This document shows positions 25,432 through 35,006 of a stretch of 58,478 nt of DNA, in pieces. The stretch is from RFPI01 sp964470195 (GTDB lineage: Bacteria; Pseudomonadota; Gammaproteobacteria; Burkholderiales; Methylophilaceae). The DNA is taken from assembly GCA_964470195.1 (NCBI GenBank), contig CAYYBG010000009.1, positions 1-58,478 of the forward strand. The letters run 5' to 3'. Made by a program: the position numbers and the translations under genes. Position 1 is the stretch's first letter, and every line of letters begins with the position of its first letter. The notes under the pieces are model-generated. The model did not search any database and had not been told where the DNA came from. It was given only the letters and a program-made list of their open reading frames with translations.

Positions 25432-26171
25432 TAATCTAGCCAAGCTTTCACTTGTTGAAGTTGTTGGGTATGGGTTAAATCCGCTTGTAAAGGGGTGATA
25501 GATACCTGCCGATTGGCTACCGCATAGAAGTCGGTGCCTGGTCCTGCATCTTGAGCCTCGCCTGCAGCCCCCACCCAATATAAGGTTTCTCCGCGTGGTG
25601 ATTTAGATTGAATGACTGGCTCAGCTTTGTGACGCTTGCCTAATCGCGTAGTCACCACCCCTTGAATTTGCTCATAAGGGATATCTGGGACATTGATGTT
25701 CAATAACATGGGCCCTGCCAAAGGTCGCTCGACGATTTTACCAACTAACGCACTGACGACTTTGCCGGCCGTATCGAAATGTCGAGCATTATGCTGTGAC
25801 ATTGAAACCGCCAAAGAAGGAATATCGAGCAGAAAACCTTCCATGGCAGCGGCTACAGTGCCAGAGTAAATGGTGTCATCCCCCATATTGGCGCCATCAT
25901 TGATACCAGAAATAATCATGTCAGGAAGATCATGCAACAGACCGGTTACTGCTAAATGCACGCAGTCAGTAGGTGTACCGTTCACATAATAAAATCCTTG
26001 CTCGGTTTTTTTGACAGTCAATGGTCTATCTAGCGTCAATGAATTGCTCGCGCCGCTGCGATTTCTTTCGGGGGCAACCACCACGATTTCGGCGATTTGA
26101 CTAATATGATGGGCAAGTACCTGTAAGCCCTGGGCAAAATATCCATCATCGTTAGAAAGTAGAATTTTCAT
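25431..26171 (-). CDS. surE: 5'/3'-nucleotidase SurE
   Basis: Metal-dependent nucleoside monophosphatase and survival protein. The 246-residue product shows LLSNDDGYFAQG with the metal-binding Asp pair, VAPERNRSGASNSLT, GTPTDCVHLA and SGINDGANMGDD. The order surE-pcm-nlpD is the standard stationary-phase cluster. An approximately 100-base gap separates it from the Mth938-like gene upstream. Confidence 0.96.
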   Translation of the reverse strand: MKILLSNDDGYFAQGLQVLAHHISQIAEIVVVAPERNRSGASNSLTLDRPLTVKKTEQGFYYVNGTPTDCVHLAVTGLLHDLPDMIISGINDGANMGDDTIYSGTVAAAMEGFLLDIPSLAVSMSQHNARHFDTAGKVVSALVGKIVERPLAGPMLLNINVPDIPYEQIQGVVTTRLGKRHKAEPVIQSKSPRGETLYWVGAAGEAQDAGPGTDFYAVANRQVSITPLQADLTHTQQLQQVKAWLD

Positions 26172-26271
26172 ACGGACCTTATTATTTGCTGACGCTTTTC
26201 GTCACTACTGATATTTTAACTTGCTTCAAAGACAAGGAAAATAAACTCTGACAAATAAAGCCTAATCAACG

Positions 26272-26640
26272 CTATAAAATGAGTGCGGCGACTACCTTAC
26301 GTCCCTCAGCCATGAGGATATTATAGGTTCGGCAGGCCGCAGCGGTGGTCATACATTCAACTGCAATTTGCGCTTGTATAAGCGCTGCGCTGATGCTGGG
26401 GTGAATAAATTGATGTTGCTCTCCACAGCCTATAATGACGATTTCAGGTTGAAATGATAGTAAATCTGCTAAGTGATTAGCGGACAAATCCTGTATCTGC
26501 TTAATCGGCCAATCTGCTTGTAAGGTGTCAGGGCTAATCACTAGGCTGTTTTGATAGATTTGATGGTTTATCTGTATACGGCCTGTGCTATAGGCTGTCA
26601 CTATGTTACGTCCATCTTGTTGTGCTAGGTGTAATTTCAT
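26272..26640 (-). CDS. Mth938-like domain-containing protein (DUF498)
   Basis: Small soluble protein of 122 residues from ATG 26640 (GGAAC eight bases upstream). The block VIIGCGEQHQFIHPSISAAL and CMTTAAACRTYNILMAEGRKVVAAL are characteristic of the family that includes mitochondrial complex I assembly factor NDUFAF3. Bacterial function is unsettled. The open frame extends upstream to 26802 over the divergent alaA start, which is not credible as coding. Confidence 0.85.
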   Translation of the reverse strand: MKLHLAQQDGRNIVTAYSTGRIQINHQIYQNSLVISPDTLQADWPIKQIQDLSANHLADLLSFQPEIVIIGCGEQHQFIHPSISAALIQAQIAVECMTTAAACRTYNILMAEGRKVVAALIL

Positions 26641-26776
26641 CTTTGTTCCAGTGCTGTCATGAGTACTCAAGCGCCCGAGAATATTGGATTTCGTGGCTGT
26701 TTGCATTGCTTGAAAAGCGGTTCGCAAGTAAGATAACACATTTTTTGAGTGCAGCAATTTTGCCCATGATTGTGCC

Positions 26777-28006
26777 ATGCAACCCATTTTAAAATCCACC
26801 AAACTTAATAACGTATGCTACGACATCCGTGGCCCGGTATTAGCGCGCGCTAAACAAATGGAAGAGGATGGACATCGGATTATCAAGTTAAACATTGGTA
26901 ATCCTGCGCCATTCGGCTTTGAGGCGCCAGAAGAAATCGTGCAAGATGTGCTGCACAATCTTGATCAGGCTTCTGGTTATACAGACTCTAAAGGCTTATT
27001 TGCTGCGCGAAAAGCCATCATGCATTACACCCAGCAGAAAAAAATTGCTGGCGTAACAATCGATGACATCATTATTGGAAATGGGGTGTCTGAGTTAATT
27101 GTGATGGCGATGCAAGGTTTGCTGAATAATGGCGACCAAGTGTTGGTGCCTATGCCAGATTACCCTCTGTGGACTGCGGCAGTAAATTTAGCGGGCGGGA
27201 CTGCCAGACATTATCTGTGCCGTGAGGAACAGGGCTGGATTCCAGACTTGGCTGATATCGAGAGCAAAATAACCGCAAACACCCGTGGTATTGTAATCAT
27301 CAACCCCAACAATCCTACTGGCGCGCTTTATCCCGATGAGGTCCTACTGGGTATTATTGAGATTGCTCGTCATCATGGTTTGATTGTGTTTGCAGATGAA
27401 ATCTATGACAAAGTCCTGTATGACGGCAGAAAACATACCTCAATTGCTTCTTTGTCGGACGATATTTTGTTTGTCACTTTTAATGGCTTATCTAAAAATT
27501 ATCGCGCATGTGGATATCGTGCTGGGTGGATGATTATTTCTGGCGAGAAGGCGGCTGCCAAGGACTATATCGAAGGCCTGAATATGTTGGCCTCTATGCG
27601 TTTATGTGCCAACGTGCCAGGACAATTGGGGATACAAACTGCCCTAGGCGGATACCAAAGTATCGATGACTTGGTTGCTCCATCAGGGCGTTTATGCAAA
27701 CAGCGTGATTTGGCTTACGACATGTTGACTAGCATTCCTGGCGTGACTTGCTTCAAGCCTGCAGCTGCCATGTATCTATTCCCTAAGCTCGATCCTAAAA
27801 TGTACCCCATCCAAGACGATCAACAATTTATCTTAGATTTATTGTTAGAAGAAAAAGTATTATTGGTGCAGGGTAGTGGTTTTAATTGGAAAACACCTGA
27901 TCATTTCCGGGTAGTGTTTTTGCCCAACGTGGATGACCTAACTGAAGCGATACATCGCATAGAGCGATTCTTGGCACAATATCGTAAACGTTTCGGCAAT
28001 CGTTAA
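26777..28006 (+). CDS. alaA: Alanine-synthesising PLP aminotransferase (AlaA-like)
   Basis: Class I/II aminotransferase of 409 residues, close to E. coli AlaA (YfbQ), the glutamate-pyruvate transaminase. Shared blocks are NVCYDIRGPVL, KLNIGNPAPFGF, IIGNGVSELI, MPDYPLWTAAV, INPNNPTGA, FADEIYDKVLYDG and GLSKNYRACGYRAGW, the latter holding the PLP lysine. The Asn/Asp and Tyr PLP contacts are kept. The end lies 48 bases before hom, so this may be the first gene of an alaA-hom-thrC run. Confidence 0.93.
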   Translation: MQPILKSTKLNNVCYDIRGPVLARAKQMEEDGHRIIKLNIGNPAPFGFEAPEEIVQDVLHNLDQASGYTDSKGLFAARKAIMHYTQQKKIAGVTIDDIIIGNGVSELIVMAMQGLLNNGDQVLVPMPDYPLWTAAVNLAGGTARHYLCREEQGWIPDLADIESKITANTRGIVIINPNNPTGALYPDEVLLGIIEIARHHGLIVFADEIYDKVLYDGRKHTSIASLSDDILFVTFNGLSKNYRACGYRAGWMIISGEKAAAKDYIEGLNMLASMRLCANVPGQLGIQTALGGYQSIDDLVAPSGRLCKQRDLAYDMLTSIPGVTCFKPAAAMYLFPKLDPKMYPIQDDQQFILDLLLEEKVLLVQGSGFNWKTPDHFRVVFLPNVDDLTEAIHRIERFLAQYRKRFGNR

Positions 28007-28054
28007 GTAGAGCTATCTCATCAAATATCGTGGATTAATAAAGAAAGTTTAGGC

Positions 28055-29371
28055 ATGGAGTCATTGAAAGTTGGTTTGCTTGGTATTGGCACTGTAGGAG
28101 GTGGCACATACACTGTGTTGCAAAGAAATCAGGCAGAAATTGCCAATCGTGCAGGTCGTCCGATTGAAATTGTTAAGGTGGCTGATCGCGATTTATCCCG
28201 TGCTGAGAGCATTACCGCTGGCAAAGTAAGCCTGACACAAAATATTGATGACGTGGTTAGTGACCCTCATATTGATGTGGTGGTCGAATTGATTGGCGGT
28301 TATACCCTGGCAAAAGAGGCAGTTTTAAAAGCGATTTCTCATGGTAAACATGTGGTCACCGCCAATAAAGCTTTGTTGGCGATACATGGTAACGAGATTT
28401 TTTCGGCCGCCCAACAACATGGTGTCATTGTGGCCTACGAGGCCGCTGTCGCCGGGGGTATCCCTATTATCAAGGCCCTGCGCGAAGGCTTGGTTGCCAA
28501 TCGTATCGAGTGGCTGGCGGGTATTATCAATGGCACCACCAATTTCATCCTAAGCGAAATGCGTGACAAAGGTTTGGCTTTTGCTGATGTTTTAGCAGAA
28601 GCACAACGTTTAGGCTATGCTGAAACAGACCCCACTTTTGATATCGAAGGCATTGATGCGGCGCATAAATTAATGGTCATGGCGGGCATCGCTTTTGCCA
28701 TTCCAATGCAGTTTGACAAAGTTTATACCGAGGGTATTAGTCACTTGGATAGCAAAGATATTCGCTATGCAGAAGAGTTAGGCTATCGGGTTAAATTGTT
28801 AGGGATTTGTAAGCGTACTGAGCAGGGCGTAGAACTTCGTGTGCATCCCACCTTGATTCCTGAAAAACGTCTGATTGCCAATGTGGATGGTGCAATGAAT
28901 GCGGTATTGGTTAAAGGAGATGCTGTTGGGCCAACGCTATACTATGGCGCTGGCGCTGGATCTGAGCCTACCGCTAGCGCCGTGATTGCCGACTTAGTGG
29001 ATGTGGCGCGCATGCAGCATGCCAGTGTAGCCCAACGTGTTCCTTATTTGGCGCATCATCAGATGAAAAGCGCTGATATGCTCAATATCTTGACTATCGA
29101 GCAAATACAAAGTGCCTATTATTTGCGTTTGCGTGCACTCGATAAACCTGGGGTGATGGCCGATATCACCAAAATTTTGGCCGAACGTGAAATTTCTATT
29201 GATGCCATGATGCAAAAAGAGCCTTTAGATAATGAGGATGCTGCAGATATTGTGATTCTTACTCACGTCACCCAAGAAAAGAATATCAATCAGGCTATCG
29301 TAGCGATACAGCAAATCTCGGCATTGGATGGGCAGGTAGTGAAATTAAGAATGGAAGCATTGAGTCGATGA
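28055..29371 (+). CDS. hom: Homoserine dehydrogenase
   Basis: NAD(P)-dependent reduction of aspartate semialdehyde to homoserine, entry to threonine and methionine. The 438-residue protein has the Rossmann motif GLLGIGTVGGG at about 7-17, VVTANKALLA, YEAAVAGGIPII and INGTTNFIL. A C-terminal ACT domain (LRLRALDKPGVMADITKIL) implies threonine feedback. It overlaps thrC by four bases (ATGA), translational coupling for the next steps of the same pathway. Confidence 0.95.
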   Translation: MESLKVGLLGIGTVGGGTYTVLQRNQAEIANRAGRPIEIVKVADRDLSRAESITAGKVSLTQNIDDVVSDPHIDVVVELIGGYTLAKEAVLKAISHGKHVVTANKALLAIHGNEIFSAAQQHGVIVAYEAAVAGGIPIIKALREGLVANRIEWLAGIINGTTNFILSEMRDKGLAFADVLAEAQRLGYAETDPTFDIEGIDAAHKLMVMAGIAFAIPMQFDKVYTEGISHLDSKDIRYAEELGYRVKLLGICKRTEQGVELRVHPTLIPEKRLIANVDGAMNAVLVKGDAVGPTLYYGAGAGSEPTASAVIADLVDVARMQHASVAQRVPYLAHHQMKSADMLNILTIEQIQSAYYLRLRALDKPGVMADITKILAEREISIDAMMQKEPLDNEDAADIVILTHVTQEKNINQAIVAIQQISALDGQVVKLRMEALSR

Positions 29372-30795
29372 AATATATCAGCACCCGAGGCAACTCACCG
29401 GCACTTCATTTTTGCGATATTTTGTTAGGCGGATTAGCCCCTGATGGTGGCCTGTATATGCCCGAACAATATCCTCACTTCAGTGATGCTGATTTAACTG
29501 CAATGCGTGGTATGAATTACCGCGATTTAGCCTTTGCCATTTTAAGTCGCTTGATAGACGATATCCCCGCTGACGACTTACGTGACATCATCAATCGTAC
29601 TTATCGTGCTGAGGTATATGCCTATACACGCGAAGGGCAAAATGCTGAGGACATCACGCCAACGCTCAAGCTCGAAGACAATTTATATTTGCTATCGCTT
29701 TCTAATGGACCTACTTTGGCTTTTAAAGATATGGCCATGCAGCTACTTGGTCATTTATTTGAATATGTGTTGGCAAAACGTGGCGAAACTACCAATATTT
29801 TAGGAGCGACTTCTGGTGATACTGGATCAGCGGCAGAGTATGCTATGCGAGGCAAAAAAGGGGTAAGGGTATTTATGTTATCCCCGCATCAGCGCATGAG
29901 TCGTTTTCAGTCGGCGCAAATGTTTAGTTTGCAGGATGAGAATATATTCAATATTGCGGTACGTGGTGTTTTTGACGATGCTCAAGATATTGTCAAAGCA
30001 GTTTCTAATGACCATGACTTTAAAGCCCAATACAAAATCGGCGCCGTTAATTCGATTAATTGGGGCAGAGTAGCGGCGCAGATTGTGTATTACTTTAAAG
30101 GTTATTTTGCGGTGACTAGTCAGAATAGCCAAAAAGTCAGCTTTGCTGTGCCTTCTGGAAATTTTGGTAACGTCTGTGCAGGCCATGTGGCGCGTATGAT
30201 GGGATTACCGATTGATCGCTTGGTAGTGGCAACCAACGAGAATGATGTGTTGGATGAGTTTTTCCGTACAGGGGTTTATCGTCCAAGAGGATCAGAGCAC
30301 ACTTATCACACTTCCAGTCCCTCAATGGATATCAGTAAAGCATCAAATTTTGAGCGCTTTGTGTTTGACCTCGTCGGTCGTGATAGCGCTCAAGTGCGTG
30401 CACTATGGAGTAAGGTGGATCAGGGCGGAAGCTTTGATTTAACTGGCACTGGCTTGTTTGAAAAAATCGCTGATTACGGTTTTGTTTCAGGCAGTAGCAA
30501 TCATCAAAATCGCATGCAGACCATACAGCAGGTAGAGCAACAATACCAGTTAGTGATCGATACTCATACTGCCGATGGCATTAAAGTGGCGTTACAACAC
30601 AGAACCCCAGAGATTCCTATGCTGGTGCTTGAGACTGCTTTGCCGGCTAAATTTGAAGATGCCATTCATGAAGCTTTGGGTCATTTGCCAGAGCGGCCAG
30701 CAGCCTTGCAGGGACTAGAGCAATTACCACAACGTTTTGAGGTGATGGACGCTGATGTTGATGCGATTAAAGCCTTTATCGTTGCGCATAGCTAG
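29368..30795 (+). CDS. thrC: Threonine synthase
   Basis: PLP enzyme converting phosphohomoserine to threonine. The 475-residue length is the plant/proteobacterial form. SLSNGPTLAFKDMAMQLLG carries the PLP lysine, followed by GATSGDTGSAAEYAM and SPHQRMSRFQSAQMF. It starts inside the hom stop. Homoserine kinase (thrB) is not in this cluster. Next is thyA, 27 bases later. Confidence 0.95.
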   Translation: MKYISTRGNSPALHFCDILLGGLAPDGGLYMPEQYPHFSDADLTAMRGMNYRDLAFAILSRLIDDIPADDLRDIINRTYRAEVYAYTREGQNAEDITPTLKLEDNLYLLSLSNGPTLAFKDMAMQLLGHLFEYVLAKRGETTNILGATSGDTGSAAEYAMRGKKGVRVFMLSPHQRMSRFQSAQMFSLQDENIFNIAVRGVFDDAQDIVKAVSNDHDFKAQYKIGAVNSINWGRVAAQIVYYFKGYFAVTSQNSQKVSFAVPSGNFGNVCAGHVARMMGLPIDRLVVATNENDVLDEFFRTGVYRPRGSEHTYHTSSPSMDISKASNFERFVFDLVGRDSAQVRALWSKVDQGGSFDLTGTGLFEKIADYGFVSGSSNHQNRMQTIQQVEQQYQLVIDTHTADGIKVALQHRTPEIPMLVLETALPAKFEDAIHEALGHLPERPAALQGLEQLPQRFEVMDADVDAIKAFIVAHS

Positions 30796-30822
30796 CTAAA
30801 TAAAAAGACCGGAGACGCCACC

Positions 30823-31617
30823 ATGCAGCAATATCATGATTTGTTAAAGCACGTGCTTGAACACGGTCACCGAAAGCATGACCGGACTGGTACAGGGACT
30901 ATCTCAGTATTTGGCTATCAGATGCGCTTTGATTTAAGCGCAGGATTTCCTTTATTAACGACCAAAAAAGTACATCTAAAATCGATTATTCATGAGCTGT
31001 TATGGTTTTTGCAAGGCAGTACCAATATTGCCTATCTCAAAGAAAACGGTGTCACGATTTGGGATGAATGGGCTGACCAAGAGGGAAATTTAGGTCCAGT
31101 ATATGGCTATCAATGGCGCAACTGGCCTAAACCTGATGGCTCTCACATAGATCAAATTAGCCAAGTTGTCGAGGCGATTAAAAGCAATCCAGACTCACGT
31201 CGATTAATCGTTTCAGCATGGAATGTGGCCGATGTAGAAAAAATGAAATTGCCTCCTTGTCATGCATTTTTTCAGTTTTATGTGGCTGACGGAAAATTAA
31301 GCTGTCAGCTCTATCAACGTAGTGCGGATATATTTTTAGGCGTGCCTTTTAATATTGCTTCCTATGCACTATTAACCATGATGGTGGCGCAAGTATGTGG
31401 TTTAAAATTGGGTGACTTTGTACATACTTTGGGCGATGCGCACATCTATCTGAACCATCTAGATCAAGTCAATGAGCAATTGCAGCGTGATTTTCGTGCG
31501 CTTCCTACCATGCGTATCAACCCTGCGGTCGACAATATCTTTGACTTTCACTACGAAGATTTCACGCTAGAAAATTACGATCCGCATCCCGCTATCAAAG
31601 CCCCAGTCGCGGTGTGA
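30823..31617 (+). CDS. thyA: Thymidylate synthase
   Basis: Methylates dUMP to dTMP with methylenetetrahydrofolate. The 264-residue length equals E. coli ThyA, and Cys146 in LPPCHAFFQFYV is the nucleophile. Other blocks: DRTGTGTISVFG, TTKKVHLKSI, GPVYGYQWRNW, YQRSADIFLGVPFNIASYA. An ideal GGAGAC lies before the ATG. The stop overlaps the folA start, pairing dihydrofolate production with its recycling. Confidence 0.97.
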   Translation: MQQYHDLLKHVLEHGHRKHDRTGTGTISVFGYQMRFDLSAGFPLLTTKKVHLKSIIHELLWFLQGSTNIAYLKENGVTIWDEWADQEGNLGPVYGYQWRNWPKPDGSHIDQISQVVEAIKSNPDSRRLIVSAWNVADVEKMKLPPCHAFFQFYVADGKLSCQLYQRSADIFLGVPFNIASYALLTMMVAQVCGLKLGDFVHTLGDAHIYLNHLDQVNEQLQRDFRALPTMRINPAVDNIFDFHYEDFTLENYDPHPAIKAPVAV

Positions 31618-32114
31618 TGATGTCTTTATCCGTTATCGTCGCGCTAGCCAAAAATCGGGTGATTGGCGTCAACAATACCTTACCTTGGCATTTGCCCGAG
31701 GACTTAAAGCGTTTCAGGCAATTAACCATGGGGCACCATATTATTATGGGCAGAAAAACCTATGAGTCTCTTGGTCGATTGTTACCAGGAAGACAAACGG
31801 TGATAGTCACGCGCAATCGAGACTATCAGGTTGAGGGTGCGCATGTGGTGCACAGCCTAGAACAGGCCATTCAAGTCAGCGCCAGTGACTCAGAGGCCTT
31901 TCTGATTGGCGGGGCGGAGTTATACCAACAGTCTTTGCCATTGGCTAAACGGCTATATCTGACACAGATTGATGCCGAGTTTGAAGGAGATGCTTATTTC
32001 CCTGAAATTGATTTGAATGAGTGGGATTTATTGGAACAACGCAGCCATCGTTCGCAAAATGGCTGGTTGTTTCATTACCTTATCTATCAACGCAAAGATA
32101 CATCAGCGCTATGA
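31617..32114 (+). CDS. folA: Dihydrofolate reductase
   Basis: NADPH-dependent reduction of dihydrofolate, regenerating the cofactor oxidised by ThyA. Of 165 residues, ALAKNRVIGVNNTLPWHLPEDLKRF and MGRKTYESLGRLLPGRQTVIVTRN are standard; the substrate-carboxylate acid is the Glu of LPED where E. coli has Asp27. ATG 31617 overlaps the thyA stop (TGATG); ATG 31620 is equally possible. Its 3' end overlaps the convergent decarboxylase gene by six bases. Confidence 0.95.
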   Translation: MMSLSVIVALAKNRVIGVNNTLPWHLPEDLKRFRQLTMGHHIIMGRKTYESLGRLLPGRQTVIVTRNRDYQVEGAHVVHSLEQAIQVSASDSEAFLIGGAELYQQSLPLAKRLYLTQIDAEFEGDAYFPEIDLNEWDLLEQRSHRSQNGWLFHYLIYQRKDTSAL

Positions 32115-34352
32115 TTGCGCGACGCAATCAACATAATAAATGGCTTTACCGTCGATGACTTCTTTCACCAAACCATGCACATCGGTCTCAAACCCTGGGA
32201 AGCGTTCGTTAAATTCACGCGCAAAACGTAGATAGTTGACGATAATACTGTTAAAGCGCTCACCTGGTATCAACAACGGGATGCCTGGAGGATAGGGTGT
32301 GAGCAATACTGCGGTGACCCGACCCTCAAGCTGATCAATCGGTACTCGATCAATTTCTTTATGTGCCATTTTTGAAAACGCATCTGTTGGTTTCATGGCT
32401 GGTACCATATTTGATAGGTACATCTCGGTGGTGAGCCGTGCTACATCGTTGGATTTATAAATTTCATGAATCTGATTGCATAAATCCTTTAAACCAATCA
32501 TTTCATAACGCGGATAATTGGCGACAAATTCTGGTAGTACTTTCCATAGTGGCTGGTTTTTGTCATAGTCATCTTTAAACTGCTGTAAAGCTGCGACCAG
32601 GGTATTCCAGCGTCCTTTAGTAATACCGATGGTGAACATAATGAAGAAGGAATATAAGCCAGTTTTTTCTACAATCACGCCATGTTCAGCTAAATATTTA
32701 GTGACGATGGCAGCAGGAATACCAAGCTCATCCGAAAAATCTCCTTCGACATCCAAACCAGGGGTGATAATGGTCGCTTTAATTGGATCCAGCATATTAA
32801 AGCCCTCGGCAAGTTTGCCGAAACCATGCCAACGTTCATTAGCTTTCAGCATCCATGCTTCGCGTTCTTCTATGCCTTCCTCTGATAGATCATTAGGCCC
32901 CCATACTTTAAACCACCAGTCAGATCCCCATTCTTCATCCACTTTGCGCATAGCACGTCTAAAATCTAACGCTTCCATAATCGACTCTTCCACCAAGGCA
33001 TTACCACCTGGTGCCTCCATCATGGCAGCGGCGACATCACAGCTGGCAATAATCGAATATTGAGGACTGGTCGAGGTGTGCATCAAATAGGATTCATTGA
33101 ATACGTCACGGTCTAATTTAATCTGTTGTGCATCTTGCACCAAAATTTGTGAGGCTTGGCTTAAGCCAGCTAATAGTTTGTGGGTGGATTGTGTAGAAAA
33201 CACCATGGATTCTTTACAGCGCGGACGATCTGCACCGATAGCGTGATAATCACCATAGAAATCATGAAAGGTAGCGTGCGGTAACCAAGCTTCATCAAAA
33301 TGTAAGGTATCGATTTTGCCGTCTAACATTTCTTTGATTTCTTCAACATTGTATAGCACACCATCATAAGTCGACTGGGTAATCGTCAGTACGCGAGGCT
33401 TGGCGTTTTTATCGCTAGCAAAAGGATTGGCGGCAATTTTCTTTTGAATATTTTCCCATTCAAACTCATGTTTTGGAATGGGGCCGATAATGCCAAAGTG
33501 GTTTCGTGTTGGCATCAAAAATACTGGAATTGCACCGGTCATAATGATCGAATGTAATACCGATTTATGACAGTTTCTATCTACGACGACGATATCACCT
33601 GGCGCTACAGTAGAGTTCCAGACAATTTTGTTGGAGGTAGAGGTGCCATTGGTGACAAAAAACAAATGATCACAATTATAAATTCTCGCTGCATTGCGTT
33701 CAGAAGCTGCGACAGGGCCGGTATGGTCGAGTAATTGACCTAGTTCATCTACCGCGTTGCAGACGTCTGCACGCAACATATTCTCGCCAAAAAACTGGTG
33801 GAACATCTGTCCGACCGGTGATTTTAAGAAAGCGACTCCACCAGAATGACCTGGGCAATGCCACGAGTAAGAGCCATCGGCAGCATAGTGGGTAAGTGCA
33901 CGAAAGAAAGGCGGTGGTAATGCGTCTAAATAAGCACGAGCCTCTCGCACAATATAGCGTGCGACAAATTCTGGTGTATCTTCATTCATATGAATAAAGC
34001 CATGTAATTCACGCAATACGTCGTTGGGAATATGGCGAGAGGTTCTGGTCTCACCATGAAGGAAAATCGGGATATCCTCGTTGCGATGGCGTATTTCTTC
34101 TACGAATTGACGTATGCTGGCTAGCGCAGCTTCTGATTCCCCCATAAACTCTTCGTCGTCGATAGAGAGAATGAAGGCTGAGGCACGGCTTTGCTGTTGT
34201 GCAAATGAGGTTAAATCACCATAGCTGGTAATCCCCAATACCTCCATACCTTCATCTTCGATGGCTTTCGCCAATACTCGGATACCAAGGCCTGAGGAAT
34301 TCTCAGAGCGAAAGTCCTCGTCAATAATGACGACAGGGAATCGGAATTTCAT
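32109..34352 (-). CDS. Lysine/arginine/ornithine-type decarboxylase
   Basis: Fold-type I PLP decarboxylase of 747 residues. The domain order is an N-terminal response-regulator-like wing (about 1-130), the PLP core and a C-terminal domain. The PLP lysine is Lys392 in STHKLLAGLSQAS; other core blocks are WHCPGHSGGVAF and HFDEAWLPHATF. Sequence resembles the biodegradative arginine/lysine/ornithine group; which amino acid is used cannot be settled by eye. Such an enzyme would make agmatine, cadaverine or putrescine. It is downstream of dcd with 27 bases between. Confidence 0.9.
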   Translation of the reverse strand: MKFRFPVVIIDEDFRSENSSGLGIRVLAKAIEDEGMEVLGITSYGDLTSFAQQQSRASAFILSIDDEEFMGESEAALASIRQFVEEIRHRNEDIPIFLHGETRTSRHIPNDVLRELHGFIHMNEDTPEFVARYIVREARAYLDALPPPFFRALTHYAADGSYSWHCPGHSGGVAFLKSPVGQMFHQFFGENMLRADVCNAVDELGQLLDHTGPVAASERNAARIYNCDHLFFVTNGTSTSNKIVWNSTVAPGDIVVVDRNCHKSVLHSIIMTGAIPVFLMPTRNHFGIIGPIPKHEFEWENIQKKIAANPFASDKNAKPRVLTITQSTYDGVLYNVEEIKEMLDGKIDTLHFDEAWLPHATFHDFYGDYHAIGADRPRCKESMVFSTQSTHKLLAGLSQASQILVQDAQQIKLDRDVFNESYLMHTSTSPQYSIIASCDVAAAMMEAPGGNALVEESIMEALDFRRAMRKVDEEWGSDWWFKVWGPNDLSEEGIEEREAWMLKANERWHGFGKLAEGFNMLDPIKATIITPGLDVEGDFSDELGIPAAIVTKYLAEHGVIVEKTGLYSFFIMFTIGITKGRWNTLVAALQQFKDDYDKNQPLWKVLPEFVANYPRYEMIGLKDLCNQIHEIYKSNDVARLTTEMYLSNMVPAMKPTDAFSKMAHKEIDRVPIDQLEGRVTAVLLTPYPPGIPLLIPGERFNSIIVNYLRFAREFNERFPGFETDVHGLVKEVIDGKAIYYVDCVAQS

Positions 34353-34379
34353 GTGCTAGCCTTTCGCTTTAATCGGATA

Positions 34380-34955
34380 CTAAATTTTAGGCAGGGTAAC
34401 GCCCACCTGCCCTTGGTATTTACCGCCACGATCTTTGTAGCTGGTTTCGCAGATATCATCCTCATCGGCTTCAAAAAATAACACCTGAGCACAGCCTTCA
34501 TTGGCGTAAATTTTGGCCGGTAAAGGCGTAGTGTTGCTAAATTCAAGCGTGACATAGCCTTCCCACTCTGGCTCAAACGGGGTGACATTAACGATAATGC
34601 CGCAGCGCGCATAGGTAGATTTACCTAAGCACACGGTCAAGACATTTCTTGGGATACGGAAATATTCAACTGTCCGAGCCAAGGCAAAGGAGTTGGGCGG
34701 AATGATACAGTAATCGGCATTAACCTCAATAAATGAGTTAGGGTCAAAATTCTTGGGATCGACGATTGTGCTGTTCAAGTTGGTAAATAATTTAAATTCA
34801 CTTGAGCATCGAATATCATAGCCGTAGCTAGAAGTGCCATAAGAGACCAAGCGCTCACCCGAGCTATTGATCTTGACTTGATTCGGCTCAAACGGCTCTA
34901 TCATGCCATGCTGTTCTGCCATACGGCGTATCCATTTATCCGATTTAATGCTCAT
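34380..34955 (-). CDS. dcd: dCTP deaminase
   Basis: Converts dCTP to dUTP, feeding thymidylate synthesis. From ATG 34955 (AGGGA before it) it has 191 residues, the family norm (E. coli 193). GKSTYARCGIIVNVTPFEPEW holds the conserved Ser/Arg and substrate site; VEVNADYCIIPPNSFALARTVEY-type sheet precedes it. The catalytic Glu is in the TLEFSNTT stretch. An upstream in-frame ATG at 34988 adds 11 unsupported residues. Confidence 0.94.
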   Translation of the reverse strand: MSIKSDKWIRRMAEQHGMIEPFEPNQVKINSSGERLVSYGTSSYGYDIRCSSEFKLFTNLNSTIVDPKNFDPNSFIEVNADYCIIPPNSFALARTVEYFRIPRNVLTVCLGKSTYARCGIIVNVTPFEPEWEGYVTLEFSNTTPLPAKIYANEGCAQVLFFEADEDDICETSYKDRGGKYQGQVGVTLPKI

Positions 34956-35006
34956 ATTTCGTCCCTGTTTGCTGGTTATCGTTGTCAAATATCGCGATGT
35001 GTAAGA

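Noticed and set aside
26641..26802. N-terminal extension of the Mth938-like gene
   Set aside because: It would overlap the divergent alaA start, and the family begins at the MKLHL methionine at 26640.
32629..33063. 144-codon open frame antisense to the decarboxylase gene
   Set aside because: Composition is that of a shadow frame (Ser/Pro/Lys rich) and the sense frame is a clear enzyme.
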